Source of the DNA: Pelmatolapia mariae
Lineage: Eukaryota > Chordata > Actinopteri > Cichliformes > Cichlidae
Direction: 5' to 3'
Length of the DNA: 64,000 nucleotides
Assembly: GCF_036321145.2 (NCBI RefSeq)
Contig: NC_086246.1
Coordinates: forward strand, 50,182,501-50,246,500
This document shows, piece after piece, positions 1-12,851 of this stretch. Made by a program: the position numbers and the translations under genes. A model generated the notes under the pieces. The model saw only the letters and a program-made list of their open reading frames with translations, did no database searches and had not been told where the DNA came from. Numbering within the stretch: the stretch's first letter is position 1; each line of letters starts with the position of its first letter.

Positions 1-479
1 TGATGGTCAAGTGGGAAATGTTTTTGCAGCTTTCCATGTAAAGATAGTCGTAGTTTTGTTTCTTTTAAGAATAGTTTGTGTTGAACCACAGATCAATAGC
101 TGGACCAAGCCAATGTGTTGTCTGCCAACACTGATCTGTCACAGGTGATGTGTGTGACCGAGAAACCTTAAAGTGGAGATCTCAGAAACTTTACCTGGAT
201 GATCGAGCGTGCATCAAAGACACTCAGAGTTGCTTCCATGTTGATGTACTTTGTTTTTTGTGGCCCATCTTTACTGACTTGATCACTTTTTGTCAAATCT
301 TGCATAAAATCAACTTTAAAAGTTGAAGCGACTCAATGATACATCAGTTAAAAATACAGTCATGGTATGTGGACTCAATAAAGGGCTTTAATAAAGGCCA
401 CAATATTAAAGTAAATTCCTTAATTTCACTGATTAAATTCAAAATAATTAATTATTAATGAAGTCGTGGTTATTTTTTT
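1..479. other. Unassigned AT-rich noncoding sequence
   Basis: No gene, RNA or repeat family recognised. Confidence 0.4.
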
Positions 480-1245
480 TATTTATTTTTTTTGGTCTGT
501 CCCATTTGGTTCTTTAGCCGTCAGAATTGTTGTCTGAAGACCAACAAGGATACCAAATGGATTTATTTTGCCAAATGGATCATCATGGCATTGCCGTATT
601 GGTCCATTTGATCAAACTTTGTTGTTATTATTTATTTTATTTTCAGTTGTTACAGATGGGACAGACATGACTGGGGGATAGGAAAGGGAGAAAGAAAGAG
701 AGGAAGGAAAAGAAAAACAGAAGGGAAAAGGGACAGTGAGAAAGGGCACTTACAAATACAAAGAGAAAAAAAAAATCTCCTGGATCACCTGTTGAGAGAG
801 AAAGAAGAGAAAACAAGCAAAAAAACAAACAAACAAAGCAACATACTAAACACAACACCATCACGTTAATCTAGCTAAGTGTGAACAGCAGTAAAAACTA
901 AATATTGAATGTTGTTGTGCAGCACGCAGGACAGACAGCGCACAATGTGCTTTAAAGTAGCAGCTAAGAAAGGTGTAGTTTATGTCTACGAACAGTGAAC
1001 ACCCGTGTGCACACCTGTGTGGATCAGCGCGCTTGTATACAAAAGGTTTCCCCATGTAACGGTCTGCTAGAGGGTGTGGAGGGCCATAGTCCCGTCCCCC
1101 AGGGCATGAAGCAGGCATGGAGGAGATCCAGGCTCCAGACATCCAGAGGCCCCAGAGTGCGAGAGCCCAAGGAGTACCACCGGAGGGGCATCCGTGCCAC
1201 CCTCCTGGGAAGGGCTGAGGAGATGAAGTACTGTGGTTATTAAAA
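480..1245. repeat. Probable old dispersed repeat with polypurine segment
   Basis: An A/G-rich block at 655-840 and the flanking text resemble interspersed fish repeat tails. The region 1080-1240 is GC-richer and yields a frame on each strand, but neither has a recognisable domain. I would not call a gene here. Confidence 0.35.
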
Positions 1246-1769
1246 GGTGTTTCAGTGATCAGTGGTTCATCCAAGAGTAAAAACTGACGACCCGCTCTGT
1301 CCGACATTAGGACGGGAAAGCATCTGTCTGGCTGCTCTGTTTTAGTCTCGTTCAACAATTTGCTAGAAATAAATAATACATTTTTAAAATAATAATCAAC
1401 AGAAACAATTGCTGGAATATCTAGCTCTCAAACGCACGTGAACTCTGCACAGTAACAGTTCAGAACATCGCTCTCACATACAGCCGACAGCAGGAAATAC
1501 GTTGCATCAGCCAAGCTGTAACGACTGAGATTACTTTCTTTGGTTTAACTAAAGGTACTGCATGTAGCAATCAGGATGCATGAAGAAAACTTAAAAATTA
1601 GCACAAAGAGAGATTACATAGACTCTCTGCTTGGAAGCTAGCAGGTTAAAAAAAAAATTCACCTGTTGTTTAGTGTTTTGTCAAACGAGTCTTATCTTTT
1701 GATAAACATGAGAGAGTTGTATGTGTTTTTACTGTAATGCCCTTCATGATTGTATAAATCAGGCCTTCC
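1246..1769. other. Unassigned noncoding sequence
   Basis: Nothing recognised between the possible old repeat and the L2 fragment. Confidence 0.4.
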
Positions 1770-2090
1770 TTTGAACACCTTCAGCTGGTCCAAAATGCCG
1801 CTGCTCGCCTTCTTACTAGAAGTTCCCTCATTACACACGACTTTCACAACGTACGGAAGTACCTTTGCATGTTAGGCTGGTCCGCACTGTGCACATTTTT
1901 GAAGTACGCCTTAAAACTCATTTTTATTCTCTGACTTTTAACAAAGACTGAGATCTTAGGTATTTAGACTGCTGTATTATCACTTGTTGTATTTGTTGAT
2001 ATGAGTTTGTGTATGTATGGCGTCTCTTATTTTACTGTGTAACTGTTCGTTTAAAGCGCAGCACTTCTTTAAAAATGTGTTTTATAAGTT
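1770..2090 (+). mobile_element. L2/Rex1-type LINE remnant, end of reverse transcriptase ORF
   Basis: In frame from 1779 the sequence encodes LQLVQNAAARLLTRS, the hallmark near the C-terminus of the reverse transcriptase in L2-clade LINEs. Downstream it runs into a decayed 3' end with 'tgtgttttataa' near 2080. It is a 5'-truncated, mutated, non-functional fragment. Confidence 0.8.
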
Positions 2091-2245
2091 GGGATTTGGT
2101 TTTTTAGAGCTTCTATCTGCTTAGAAAACTGCCTGCTGTTTAAAATTAGCTTCTATTGGTAGCGACAGTTAACCAAATCTGTAAAGCTAAAGTCTTTCCT
2201 AGCTGCTTCACGTTTATCACTTAAAGTTGTCCCATTAATATTATA

Positions 2246-2846
2246 CACTGGCTGGCCGCTTAATTAGGTACATTAAAGCATCAGAACAGGGAAGAAAGGT
2301 GATTTAATTAACTTTGAATGTGTTGGTTTGAGTATATCAGAAACAGCTGATTTGGTGGGATTTTCCCACACAACCATCTCTAAAGTTTAGAATGAGCAGC
2401 AGTTATCTGGGTCAAATGATCCTGTTGATGCCACAGGAGAATTGCCAGACTGCTTTCAGCTGATAGGAAGACAACAGTAAGTGGAATAACCACGTGGTAC
2501 CACCAAGGTTTGCAGAAGAGCATCTCTGAGTGCACAGTACTTTGGAGGAGTCGGGCTACAGCAGCAGAAGACCACATGACATGAGTTCACTGTATATAAA
2601 AGGCCTCCACAGTCTGCAGATCTCCATTGAATGAAGCACCTTTTGGGATGTGGTGGAGCAGGAGATTTGTTGGCTTGTATCCCTGATGTGAAGCCAACAA
2701 AGCTGCAGCAACTATGTGATGCTATCATGTCAATATGGACCAAAACCTGTGAGGAATGCTTCTGTGCTATGAAGCATTAAGGCAGCTCTGAAGGCAAATG
2801 GGGGTCCAATGTAATATTCCCTAATGATGTGGCTGGTTGGCTGGCT
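2246..2846 (+). mobile_element. Tc1-family transposon fossil, internally deleted (copy A)
   Basis: Starts with an inverted-repeat end containing 'taattaggtac' and ends in 'ctaatgatgtggctgg'. The interior matches copies at 7378-8369 and 27640-28408, for example the 'atgctatcatgtcaatatgg' segment. At 600 bp it is about half the length of a full element. The transposase frame is broken throughout. Confidence 0.8.
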
Positions 2847-3299
2847 GAGGTAAATAAAACCTCTGCAGGTTTATCACTGTAATTTTTAACCATCCCATTA
2901 ACATTATACTACATATAATCAGCTCATTTATTGTCAAGAGTCATTGTGCAAATGAAGCCATTAATTCAAGTGACGGAAATAATCCTGTAGTCGTTCACAT
3001 ATTAGGAAGATTACGGTTAGGATAAAAGTTTTCTCTGCTTTGTTTACCTGTTTATACCGCTGACAATTTATTCGGGAAGTGTCCTCCACCCCCCCTAAAA
3101 CTGATGTTTACACTTGGAGATAGCACTGCCTCCGACCTTCCCCTCCTCGTTCCTTCACTGCTTCGTGCTTTTGCATCTCGAACAGAGCGGCCCTGATCTC
3201 CTCCTCGCTCGCGTCTCCGTCATGTTTTCATCTGCCCGGCCGGTGCATCACAATGGATGCCTGCGCCTGCCGAGCTCCCTCTGACCTTCTCCCTCACCC
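2847..3299. other. Unassigned noncoding sequence
   Basis: A GC-richer stretch at 3090-3300 has no supporting frame or splice signals. Confidence 0.35.
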
Positions 3300-3720
3300 A
3301 TCCGCAATTTCGTTGTCTCGCCCAGCTGAGCGGGAAACTGCCTTTCTGCCAGCCTAATAAATACAAAAACAAATTGCAGCAGGTTGAAAGTATGCAGCGT
3401 GGGTCGGAGCTGTTAATGTAATGAACTTGGTTTCATGGAAAATACGAGGCAATTAAACTCCCACGGTGCCTCCCTCTGGCCCAGACAGACAGACTGAAGG
3501 GGGGTTGGAGACCCTTGAGGGAGAGAGAGAAAGGTAGGGAGCAGAGAGACGCTTCAGCAGAGAGAATAGAGCCATTTAGATGGCCCACAGGAGTAGGAAG
3601 TGTGCTGGCTGTGATTGATCTTAAACACCAATTAGTCATGAGGCCGCCCCATCCAGAGGTCACATCAGGCCTGTGGGAGCACTGTCCGACCATTGCTCAC
3701 CCTCCCGCTGTTTGTTTTGG
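3300..3720. promoter_or_regulatory. Candidate conserved noncoding element
   Basis: Repeat-free segment with TTGATCTTAAACACCAATTA and GGCAATTAAACTCCCACGG. Overlapping frames on both strands have no domain content. Confidence 0.25.
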
Positions 3721-4918
3721 TTGTTTGCCGGCTTGATTGGCCTGATTGCCGTCTGATTGCCGGCAAGGTTTAGGCTGTTTGGATGTCGGGAGAGAAGCAG
3801 GAATCAGGACTGGGATCAGAGTGGCATGCGTTCGTGTTTTTAGAGCTCAGTGTCTGGTCATACGTTATCATTACAGTGGGCTGTTGTTTCTTCCAGCAGA
3901 CACACTGTCACGTGAAGCAGTGTGTCATGGAAAACACTTATTATACCTCTATTACTATCCTTAGATTTTCTTTTTTTGGAGTGGCAGAGGGGGGCAATTT
4001 GAGTCATGCAGGATGCTGCATATAGAGAACTACAGGCCTGGACAAACAAGTTAAAGAAATATGTGTATAGAAGGTGAAGGTTTAGGGTTAAAGCAAAGGG
4101 GAAGTGAAGCAATCTCAAACAGTTGTGCAAGACACTGAAGAATTTCACAGTGCTATCGTCTGATACAGACACATTATTTTCTTCCCAATTAAGAGACTGA
4201 GTGAACAGGAATTGTTCATGCTGAGACTTTATTAAGTTTGATATCATTTACTAGCCAGACCTCAAACCTGATATTTAAGGTTCCCGTAGCTTACCGTAAA
4301 GACTAAAAGCAAAGAGTAGCTGTATTAAATCAGTCAGGGTTTATAGCTACAATGAGCACCTTCTCTGAAATGACGCGTCAAAGCAACAAAGTTGTTTTGG
4401 TAGTAATGTGCAATTTAAAATCAGTATATTGATTAACACTATATTTACTCTCAAGTTCTCCTTTATATACTGTTTATATACAAAATAACCAGGTAGCCAT
4501 CCCTGATTTATTCCATAGTTTATTCCAACATCTTTGGCCGCTTTGTTGTTGTTATTGTATGTGTCAAACTGCTAATGTCTGCTTTTTTGGTCGTCTATTC
4601 TGTTAAGTGCATTGAGAACAAATAAAAAAACATGTGTACACATATAAGGTTGGTTCAGATTATGAACACAAGGACAATATCAGTATCTAGCGTGTGTTAG
4701 CATTATGCTTTTTCTCATTTTTGCAGCTTGGACAATTATTGTAGTTGTCAAACCTTCTGTCCTCCCTGCATTTATTTAAAATAGCAACTGTTCAATATTC
4801 TTTAGATCCAAGTTCATATTCAGAAAAAACAGAAAACAAACAAAAGGCTGTTATTGTGAATGGGCTGCCTTTTTAACTCAAAATATTTTTAGTGAGTGAT
4901 TGTGGATACAGTTTACAA
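3721..4918. other. Unassigned noncoding sequence
   Basis: Short frames at 3746-4247 overlap on both strands and look random. AT-rich thereafter. Confidence 0.4.
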
Positions 4919-4948
4919 CAAAAAGAAAAGAAAAGAAAAGAAAAGGGA
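4919..4948. repeat. (AAAAG)n microsatellite
   Basis: About five AAAAG units followed by an A-rich 100 bp with AAAC/CAAA units up to 5052. Confidence 0.9.
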
Positions 4949-5089
4949 AACACAAAACTGGTTACAAAACAGAACTTCTCATGTTAGAACATAGGTAAAG
5001 AAAAAAGAAAACAAACAAACAGGCAAACAAACAAAAAAATTAACAAAAAAAAACGCAACCGAGGACGGGCGATTGATACTAACAAACCC

Positions 5090-5900
5090 TTTCCTTACAA
5101 ACCACACAGAAGTTAGCTGCAACATCACTGAGCTTCATGTTCCCATTAACACAGACACACATCAGGCCTCTGTGGAATAAGCAGATCTGTTAGTCAGCAG
5201 GAACATCCTTAAATCGAAGGTTAGAGAAGTTTGACAGAAAAAGACCCCAGATTTGATCAAATGTGCCCTTTTGGGCAGCGGCCTTCCACCTCATCAAAAT
5301 GGCACGCCGAGGTAATATTCTTGTCATCCTCACCCACTGTACCAAAGAGAGCATGTAGGGGGTTGAGAGCCAGTTTCAGGCCGGTAGCCTTGTTCAGAGT
5401 GCAGAAAACCTCCTCTCAAAAATTTGCCAGGGCAGAGAAAGTCCAAAACATGTGGGTAAGATTGGCATCATCAGACCTGTTACAGCGAGGGTCTAAGCTA
5501 GGAGAAATCTTAGCTAGTTTGGATTTAGATAAGTCGGTGGGCTGCCTTTAAACAAAGCCAGATTAGTTCTTTTTATACCAATCAATATGAAATATAAAGC
5601 TGCCTGCTGTAGCTTTATATTTATCATCCAGCTGCAATATATGAACAAAGTAGTGGGCAACGTCCACATTACACCTCCAGGAGCTGCTCGGCCATGAAAG
5701 ACACATCACGAAGCTCCCAGCATGCAGTTTTTGTGTTGATGTTAATTCATTGGTGGCTTTTACACACTCAGTATGCGCTCTGTAACTTTAAGTGATCGAT
5801 CACGTGCTGTGGTTCGTAAATGCTCCCACTCTGCAATAATCCCACCCACAGCTGATCGTAGAATATCTAAGAGGGAAGAAATTTCATCGATATCTTGTTG
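5090..5900 (-). mobile_element. L1-type LINE remnant, antisense
   Basis: The reverse complement around 5430-5490 encodes CNRSDDANLTHMFWTFSAL, which fits the Cys-rich C-terminal segment of L1-clade ORF2 (C...C, LTHMFW). The frame continues brokenly down to about 5230. Exact ends are uncertain; it is non-functional. Confidence 0.65.
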
Positions 5901-7377
5901 CACCTCTCTTAAATTCAGTGAGCTTTTTTTTGTTTGTGTTACATAAGAAGACCAATTAAATGATCAGGGGCAGCTCAACTAACAGTGAAGCCCATAATGG
6001 GCCATGTACTCGTAGAACAGGAGTTATATCCAGTAACCACCGTTTTCTAGCAGAGCAGTTTTAACCCAGTTAAAATGTAATTAGCTTCTGGGCTTTGTCA
6101 GCAATTAAACAAAATGTTTAAGATGCAAAAAGGCTTTTTATACACGAGTCCTCACGGTGGCTCTCGTGTCTGCACATGAAAATGATAGAGGGAGGAAAAT
6201 ATTTACGATATGGCCTACAGCTATTTGCCATGCACTGTGTCTGCACATCCTCATGTAAGTAATGGTTTCAGTCTGGCCATCTCTATAAATATGCCTGCCT
6301 CCACCACTCAAGACAGGGTGACACAGAGTTAGCCCTCCTCGATAGGCCTCAGATCAGCTCAGCAGAACTTCAGTCAAAAGCCCGACTGAAACGTGAGACG
6401 TTAATTTGCTCCAATCAGGAAGCCCTGATCTCTGAGCTTTTGCTGCATCTGGTTTGTAATTGGGCGTGCTACTCTAAGGATGATACGAGGGGCTGAGTGG
6501 ACTGCTGCAGGCTTTGTTGTCTTCTCTTCAGCCTGCCAGTGAAGGTTTATGAGGTTTATAAGTCCAATATCTGCCAGCAGCCCATCACAGCATGGCTGCT
6601 ACAGCGTGGTATCTGCTTCCCGAGCCACACTCCCTGAGTTATTCTGTATCATTTTCTCCTTTGCTCTCAGAGTCATTGTTTGTTATGAATATAAATATTG
6701 GCTGGTGTTTGACAGATGCAAGAATGTGAGGGAGGAAGCAGGACTGAAATTCACTAGAATTTCAGTCCTTCAGGAAGTAATGTGGACCGGCGCACGCAGC
6801 TGAGCACGAATGGTTTCCTTCTGCTTTTATTCGCACTTTCACTGACTTTTGTGTGAAATAAGACTTGCCTCCCTCTGACTCTATCTCTCTCAGTGGATAT
6901 CGCAGCACTGACCCGCAGATTATCGATCTAGCTGCTTACACGATATCAGCACGGCGCGCTAACCTGATCTCCCCACGCAAACACGAAACATCTGTGCTGC
7001 TGACTCTCATTAAGCCAGCTGACCACCTCAGTGGGAAACAGCACTCAGGATAACAGTGAGACTCTGTGGTCTGAAATCTGCTGGCTTTGAAGCCCTTCTC
7101 TCACTCAGCACAGATAACACCCAGGCCTCAGCCAAAACTCACATCCATCTACTTACTGCACACAGGAAATGAAGAAAATGTGATGAAATGAGTGAGGAAA
7201 CCGGAGAAAGATGAGGTTCAAACAGTAAAGTCGAAGCTGATCCTTCACGTGAGCCGAGTTAGCTGTCATATCATTTTATATATGACACACTCACCAGCCA
7301 CCACACGAACTGATTATCTGCAGTATAATATTAATGAAGAAAGGTTTTATCTAACTCTGCAGCTTTACCAAACATGA
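5901..7377. other. Unassigned, largely repeat-free noncoding sequence
   Basis: Segments at 6400-6800 have balanced composition and could be regulatory. An 11-base inverted pair (CTGAAATTCAC/ATTTCAGTCC) lies at 6743-6770. No exon supported. Confidence 0.35.
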
Positions 7378-8369
7378 CATCCACCAGCCACATTATTAGG
7401 CACACCTCGCTGAGACTGGGTTGGCCCTGTCGCCTTCAGCACTGCTTTAGCTCTTCCCGACACAGATTCAAGAAGCACGCCTCAGAGATTTTGGTCCATA
7501 TTGATACGATAGCATCACACAGTTGCTGCAGATTTGCTGGCTTCACATCAATGATCCATGATCCTGTTACACCACATCCCAAAGGTGCTGTACTGGAATG
7601 AGATCTGGTGACAGTAAAGTCATTGTTATGTTCAAGAAACCAGTCTGAGATTATTTAACTTTGTGACAAGCTGTGTTATCCTGCTGGAAGCAGCCATCGG
7701 AGGATGGGTGCACTGTGGTCATAAAGGAACAAATATGCTCATCAACAATACCCAAAGTGTGCAGAGAAAATATCCCCATACCATCACACCACCAGCAGCC
7801 TGTTTATGCCAAATTCTGACCCCACCATCTGACTGCTGCAGCAGAAATGGAGATTCATCAGATGAGGCGACCTTGTGCCAATTTTCCATTCTTTCATTTT
7901 CATGAGCCTCAGCTTCCTGCTCCTCGCTGGCAGGAGCGGTGCCCATTGTGGTCTTCTGCTTCTGCTGCAGCACATCTGGTTCCATGTTTACATGTTGTGT
8001 GTTCAGAGATGCTCTTCCCCATGCCTCGACTATAATGAGTGGTTATTTAACTTACTGTTGGGTTGAAGACGTCTGGCTGTTTTCCTCTGAGGCATTTTCA
8101 CTAAAAGGATATTTTCTCTTTTCCCATCAGTCTCTGTAGACCTTAGTGTGGAAAAATCCCAGCAGATCAGCAGTTTCTGAAATACTCAGACCAGCCCATC
8201 TAGCTCCAACAACCATGCCACATTCAAAGTCACTCAAAACACCTTTTTTTCCCTGATGCTCAGTTTCAGCTTTCATGTCTAGAAGCCTAAATTCACTGAC
8301 ATGTGATTTGGATGATTAGAATTTTGCTTTACCGAGCAGTTGAACTGGTATACCTAATAAAGGGGCCAG
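7378..8369 (-). mobile_element. Tc1-family transposon fossil (copy B)
   Basis: The longest of four related copies, bounded by 'cattattaggcacacc' and 'tacctaataaaggggcc'. A minus-strand fragment at 7719-7985 keeps the Tc1/mariner DDE-domain signature: SSDESPF, then SDGGVRIWHK, then GGVMVWG. Frameshifts and stops make it a pseudogene. Confidence 0.85.
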
Positions 8370-8879
8370 AGACTTATAATATCTATGAACAGGTTTCTGA
8401 ATATGCAGAATCAATGCTACTTTCCTGGTTTCTCCTGCAGTTCCAATACTGCTGACGCATCATGTTTTAGCAAATTTTGATTGCATGTCGCATTACAGAG
8501 GCTAGGACAGCAGACAGGTTGACGGGTTAAAGTAAAGGATGTAATGTGTAGTATAAGTTTGAGGTGGGTACTTTCTTGGTGGTTAGGATGAGGCGCTGCA
8601 AAGGCATTTTTCCACAAAGAGCAGGTTAAATGTGTTTGTAATTTCTCTGGGGTTGAAACTGTCTCACACGGTCAATTTTTTTTCAACCCAATATTTCAGT
8701 TCAGCTGCCCGTCATTAAGAGCAACAATCTCGCATCAGCATTTACACACATTATTCCCGCGCAGCCTTGTGATGCAGTGTGTCAGTGATCGTTTTGTCTC
8801 AAGGCGAAGCTGCATTTTAAAGTACAATGCAGGGTGATGGTGGTGTTGCTGCTCTCTCCTTATGGCTGAATCCCAGATG

Positions 8880-9090
8880 AGGATGTGTTGAGGACCTGAC
8901 AGGAGCCGATTCATCATCCCTCACAGCCCATCCATCACCGGCGGCAGGCAGAGGAGCAGCGCCGGGCCGGGAGTGGGGGGGACCTGGGAATGTCTGTCTG
9001 GGGAACGCTCTGCTCCGAGTACCCCGCTGGGTGCTCAGTCCAACATGTGCTTCGGAGAGCCTCCTGTAGCGTAGCGCAGTGATTAGTTCA
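8880..9090. other. Locally GC-rich segment
   Basis: Holds CACCGGCGGC, GCGCCGGGCCGGG and several further CpGs in otherwise AT-rich DNA. A minus-strand frame crosses it without domain content. It could be a small CpG island or an unrecognised first exon. Confidence 0.3.
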
Positions 9091-9109
9091 ACCTGTGCAG
9101 CATCCACGT

Positions 9110-10019
9110 GTTGAAGTGATAGATTGGGAAAAACAGAAAATAGGCAGAGGTTACAGAAAATCTATTAATGTCATCACACCAGCAGAAAGAGCCGGTACAA
9201 TCAGAATCCAGGAAGGACTCATTCTTTACTTTCCAAAGCTCCCTAACTTTTGATTTAACAAAACGAAACGATGTTGAGGCATTGGAGGAGGCCCCAGGTG
9301 GGGAGTTTCTGACCCATCAATGGCAGGTCAAGTCTGTTTTACTATCAAAGCTTTGGTTTATTTCTTTGCTTTTCTGATTTCATGAAACTTTTTATTGCTC
9401 TAACATACAAATAAAATACTAGATGCTCACTCAAAGAATTGGACCACAAGACCAGTGAATTCCTTCCACCTGAGCCCCTTAAAACCAGCTGACTGTTTTG
9501 GTCATGTTTAATGAAGCACTGTAACATGTTACTATGAAAATGTTCTGACTTACAGGCCCTCAAAGTACAGTGAGATGAATAAAATTGACAGCAGTTTTTA
9601 AGCCTTTATAACTTCACTACAGGTGACAGCTACGTTACATTTTTAGGGCTAAAAGACACATTTGAGCTCTTTGAAAAAACACAGCTGTAGCCAGACTTCA
9701 GAAATGAGTCCGTCTGTGATGTAGCATAACAAAAAAAGCATTGATCCCTCGGATCTTTGATCTGTGTTGATTTTCTGATACTTTAATGGAGAAAACTTGG
9801 AAAAGTGGTGGAGTGGGAAAATGATTGCTAAAGCTGCAGTCACAGAGAGCTACAGACCAGTCAGTGCCCCCCTCTGTCCTCCACTGGTAGCTAGAGAAAA
9901 ACATTTATTCCCCACATGGTTACCAAAAACCTGCTACGATTGTAGCTTGAATGGAATTGACAGACTTGTCTACAAACATTGTCCAGTGAAACTGAAAAGC
10001 ATGGCACAAACTAGAAATT
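9110..10019. other. Unassigned noncoding sequence
   Basis: Several short frames, none with domain content. Confidence 0.4.
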
Positions 10020-10210
10020 GAGGGGGGTTTGCCTTTCAAAATAAAAGGCAAAGCTTTTACTTTGGAGGCAAACCTTCTCTATTTCTGGTTTGCGGTACAC
10101 TTTCCAAGTTTTCCTGCCTCTCAGTTAGCAGTTGGCAAGTGTTTGCTGACAAACAGAAAAAACTACAGGCAGTGTGGCAACTTTTGGTGCAGCACCTTCA
10201 GAGAATAAAT
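10020..10210. repeat. Member of an unclassified repeat family
   Basis: Shares 'agttggcaagtgtttgc' and 'gacaaacagaaaaaactaca' with 15690-15790 in the same order and spacing. Weak similarity extends to 39000-39130. Confidence 0.5.
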
Positions 10211-12545
10211 GTTTTGCCTAATGGCCTCTCACTTTTTATAGCCAGCCTCAAGTGGCCATTCTAGGAACTGCAGTTTTTGCATTAGCTTCATTTTCCAGGC
10301 ACAGAGGCTGCTGCTTGACTGAACCACCCTTCTTATGTATTTATTTAATGGCTTCCACCTTCGTGTTTCACTAACTCTTCTCTTTTGTGCTCGTCTGAAG
10401 GATAAACAGGTGCAGAAGGTCTTCACATCCCATTAGAATAAAAACTTATAGTGTCTGGCACGAAATTAAAAAGCTGGTAGTGTTTGTACATAAGTGTGCA
10501 TGTGTACAGTACATATACAGGGTTATTTCTATATCTGTGTACAGTATGTGAGGCACACTGTTCCAGCACCTGTCTAGCTGTCCACCGCGTCCTTTCCTTT
10601 GATGCTGGGCAGTGGTGTGTCATCCAGATGTGGCGGCAGAAGAGCGAATAGTTCAGTTAGTCCCTGAGGATTTTTCCCCCTGAGCCCCTCATACAGGCAG
10701 GGCCGCTGGGAAGAGCCATACAGCTTTTTCTCATCTGTTTCCCTGCCTGCTCACTCCTCCCTACATGGCACTTTGCTGTACACCTTTACTTCACACTATA
10801 ACTACCTGCTACCCCTTTATCTCACCTCCCTTTTCCTACCTCCTTCTAGTTTTTACCCTTGTCCCTTACATCTCAGTTTTTCTTTGCCCTTTCAGAGGCC
10901 TCTTAAATTCCCAACTGCTGCTGATTTCCCACATCTATAGCTGGATCGCAAATAGAACGAGCGTATTGGTTGAAGGGTACAGAAAAGCCTCTGTGATCTG
11001 TCCCAGTGGCTAATCTGCCTCACTTCACTACCTCTCTGTTCATTTGAAGTTTAATTTTACATGTTTACATCATCACGGAGCTCACTGTGATGACTCACTG
11101 TCATGGATAAACTGAGATGCTTAAATTTAACTGAGCCATTGTTGTTGTTCTTGGTTTCACCTGTGTTTTTGCTGCCATGACAAATGAAAACGTCTGTTGG
11201 CAAAAAGACGAATGAACAAAACAGAAAAAGGTCAAAGTAAACAGAAAGTAAGTGAGGGCATTGGAAACATACACACATATGGCTGCGGAGTCTCTTATAA
11301 ACTGAGCTACAGATGACCTCCTGCCTGAGAAGTATGGGAAAGAACAGAGTGAGAGGTCTGACAGCGAGCCCTCCGGGCAGCATGCATCACACACAATCCC
11401 TCTCTTTAAAGGCTTACAGCAAGAAGTCCCTGAGCTTTGGGGAACACATGTGTCGATTTTCACTCAAAACAGTTATCAGGCATGCCTCTTTCTGTTTGTG
11501 CGTGCGTGTGTGTGTGTTGGCCTCTATTCCAGTTACTTTCACTGTATCTGGCTAACAATAGAGTACAGCTGCAGAGAAGGTGCTTTAACGGTCAGTGAAA
11601 TAACTGTTGCTGTGAACTGGAGCTGCACCGTGCAATATGGCAGCCTTTAACTAAATGATGTCCGTCCAATTAAAGCAAGCCTCCGCCATGCTTGAAACAA
11701 CCCCAACACTCTTAGAGGTTCTGAAAAACATCTTTAAGTTTGTACAGCCACAAACATGCACAGGAACATACATCAACTGAAAGAGATTTGGCACAGAAGC
11801 AGAGATGATAGACATTTTTTAAAAATAATTTGATATTTCAGAGTCATTTTTCTCATGTGCTGCTGCTGCTGCCCTGGGTGAGGAGGCGAGCTCTGGTTTG
11901 GTCTGGAAACAGGATGTGGGCTGGAGAACTGGGCATCTGCCACATGCCATGGAGCCTCTGGAGCTTATTTGCATAGGTTATGTGTGTGTGTGTGTGTGCG
12001 CGCGCGCGTGTGTGTTCAGTGTGTAGCTGGGCGTCCACTGAAATCCTTGTATGCATGTGCCTGTTCAGTTTTTGCATTTATGCTTGCAAATTTTTGGTTC
12101 ATGCCTCTGTTCAGTGAAAAGCTTGTGCGTGCATAAATATGTGTCTGTGCATGCAAGCTCGTTTCCCTCCCACGTTTCTTGCGTAGGCTTCTTTTCCTGG
12201 CACAGCACCCTGCATGGCATCCCAGCTGGCACTGTCTTCAGCCCACCCTGCTGCTGCCTGTCTCCTCTGGTCTTTCATCAGCCTCACCTCTTGATCTTTC
12301 TGCCCTAACACTGTGCAGTTCAATATCAAACCATGAAGACAGGAAAAAACAGAAGCAAGACACAACGACAATATTTCCCCTGACAAGTGAACAAATCCAA
12401 ATCATGTGTCATATTTATTTTCAACATTTGCTCAGTCACAAAACATCATAGAAAACTTGGATGTGACCTATAATTAATATGAATTTTCCTCATTTTTAGG
12501 GATGTATGACTTGATATCTGCTACTTTATGTATTTCTTTGAAAGC
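10211..12545. other. Unassigned noncoding sequence
   Basis: Apart from the GT/GC tract at 11978-12015, no element was recognised. Frames of up to 120 codons on the minus strand (11057-11463) overlap each other in different frames and lack domains. Confidence 0.4.
11978..12015. repeat. Alternating GT/GC tract
   Basis: (TG)9 runs directly into (CG)4-5 and back to (TG)4, an uninterrupted alternating purine-pyrimidine run of the kind that favours Z-DNA. Confidence 0.9.
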
Positions 12546-12851
12546 AAAGACCTTAATTGTTGTTATTAATCTCTGTCTCTCTTCCACAGCATGTCTTTAT
12601 CCTGTCTTCCTTCTCTCTCCCCAACCAATCACAGCAGATGGCCCCGCCCCTCCCTGAGCCTGGTTCTGCCGGAGGTTTCTTCCTGTTAAAAGGGAGTTTT
12701 TCCTTCCCACTGTTGCCAAAGTGCTTGCTCATAGGGGGTCATATGATTGTTGGGTTTATATCTGTATCTATTATTATAGAATCTACTGTACAATATAAAG
12801 CGCCTCGAGGCGACTGTGATTTGGCGCTGTATAAATAAAATTGAATTAAAT
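12546..12851 (+). mobile_element. 3' end of L2/Rex1-type LINE
   Basis: Shares with 55190-55490 a long block including 'ccaaccaatcacagcagatg', 'ttcctgttaaaagggag' and the terminal 'ggcgctgtataaataaaatt'. Only the 3' UTR is present, typical of a 5'-truncated insertion. Confidence 0.8.

Noticed and set aside
643..864. Phe/Leu-rich small membrane-like protein
   Set aside because: Translation of an antisense polypurine tract; hydrophobicity is compositional.
861..1358. A 165-codon minus-strand frame
   Set aside because: Overlaps a plus-strand frame in a GC-richer patch, with no recognisable motif and no start context.
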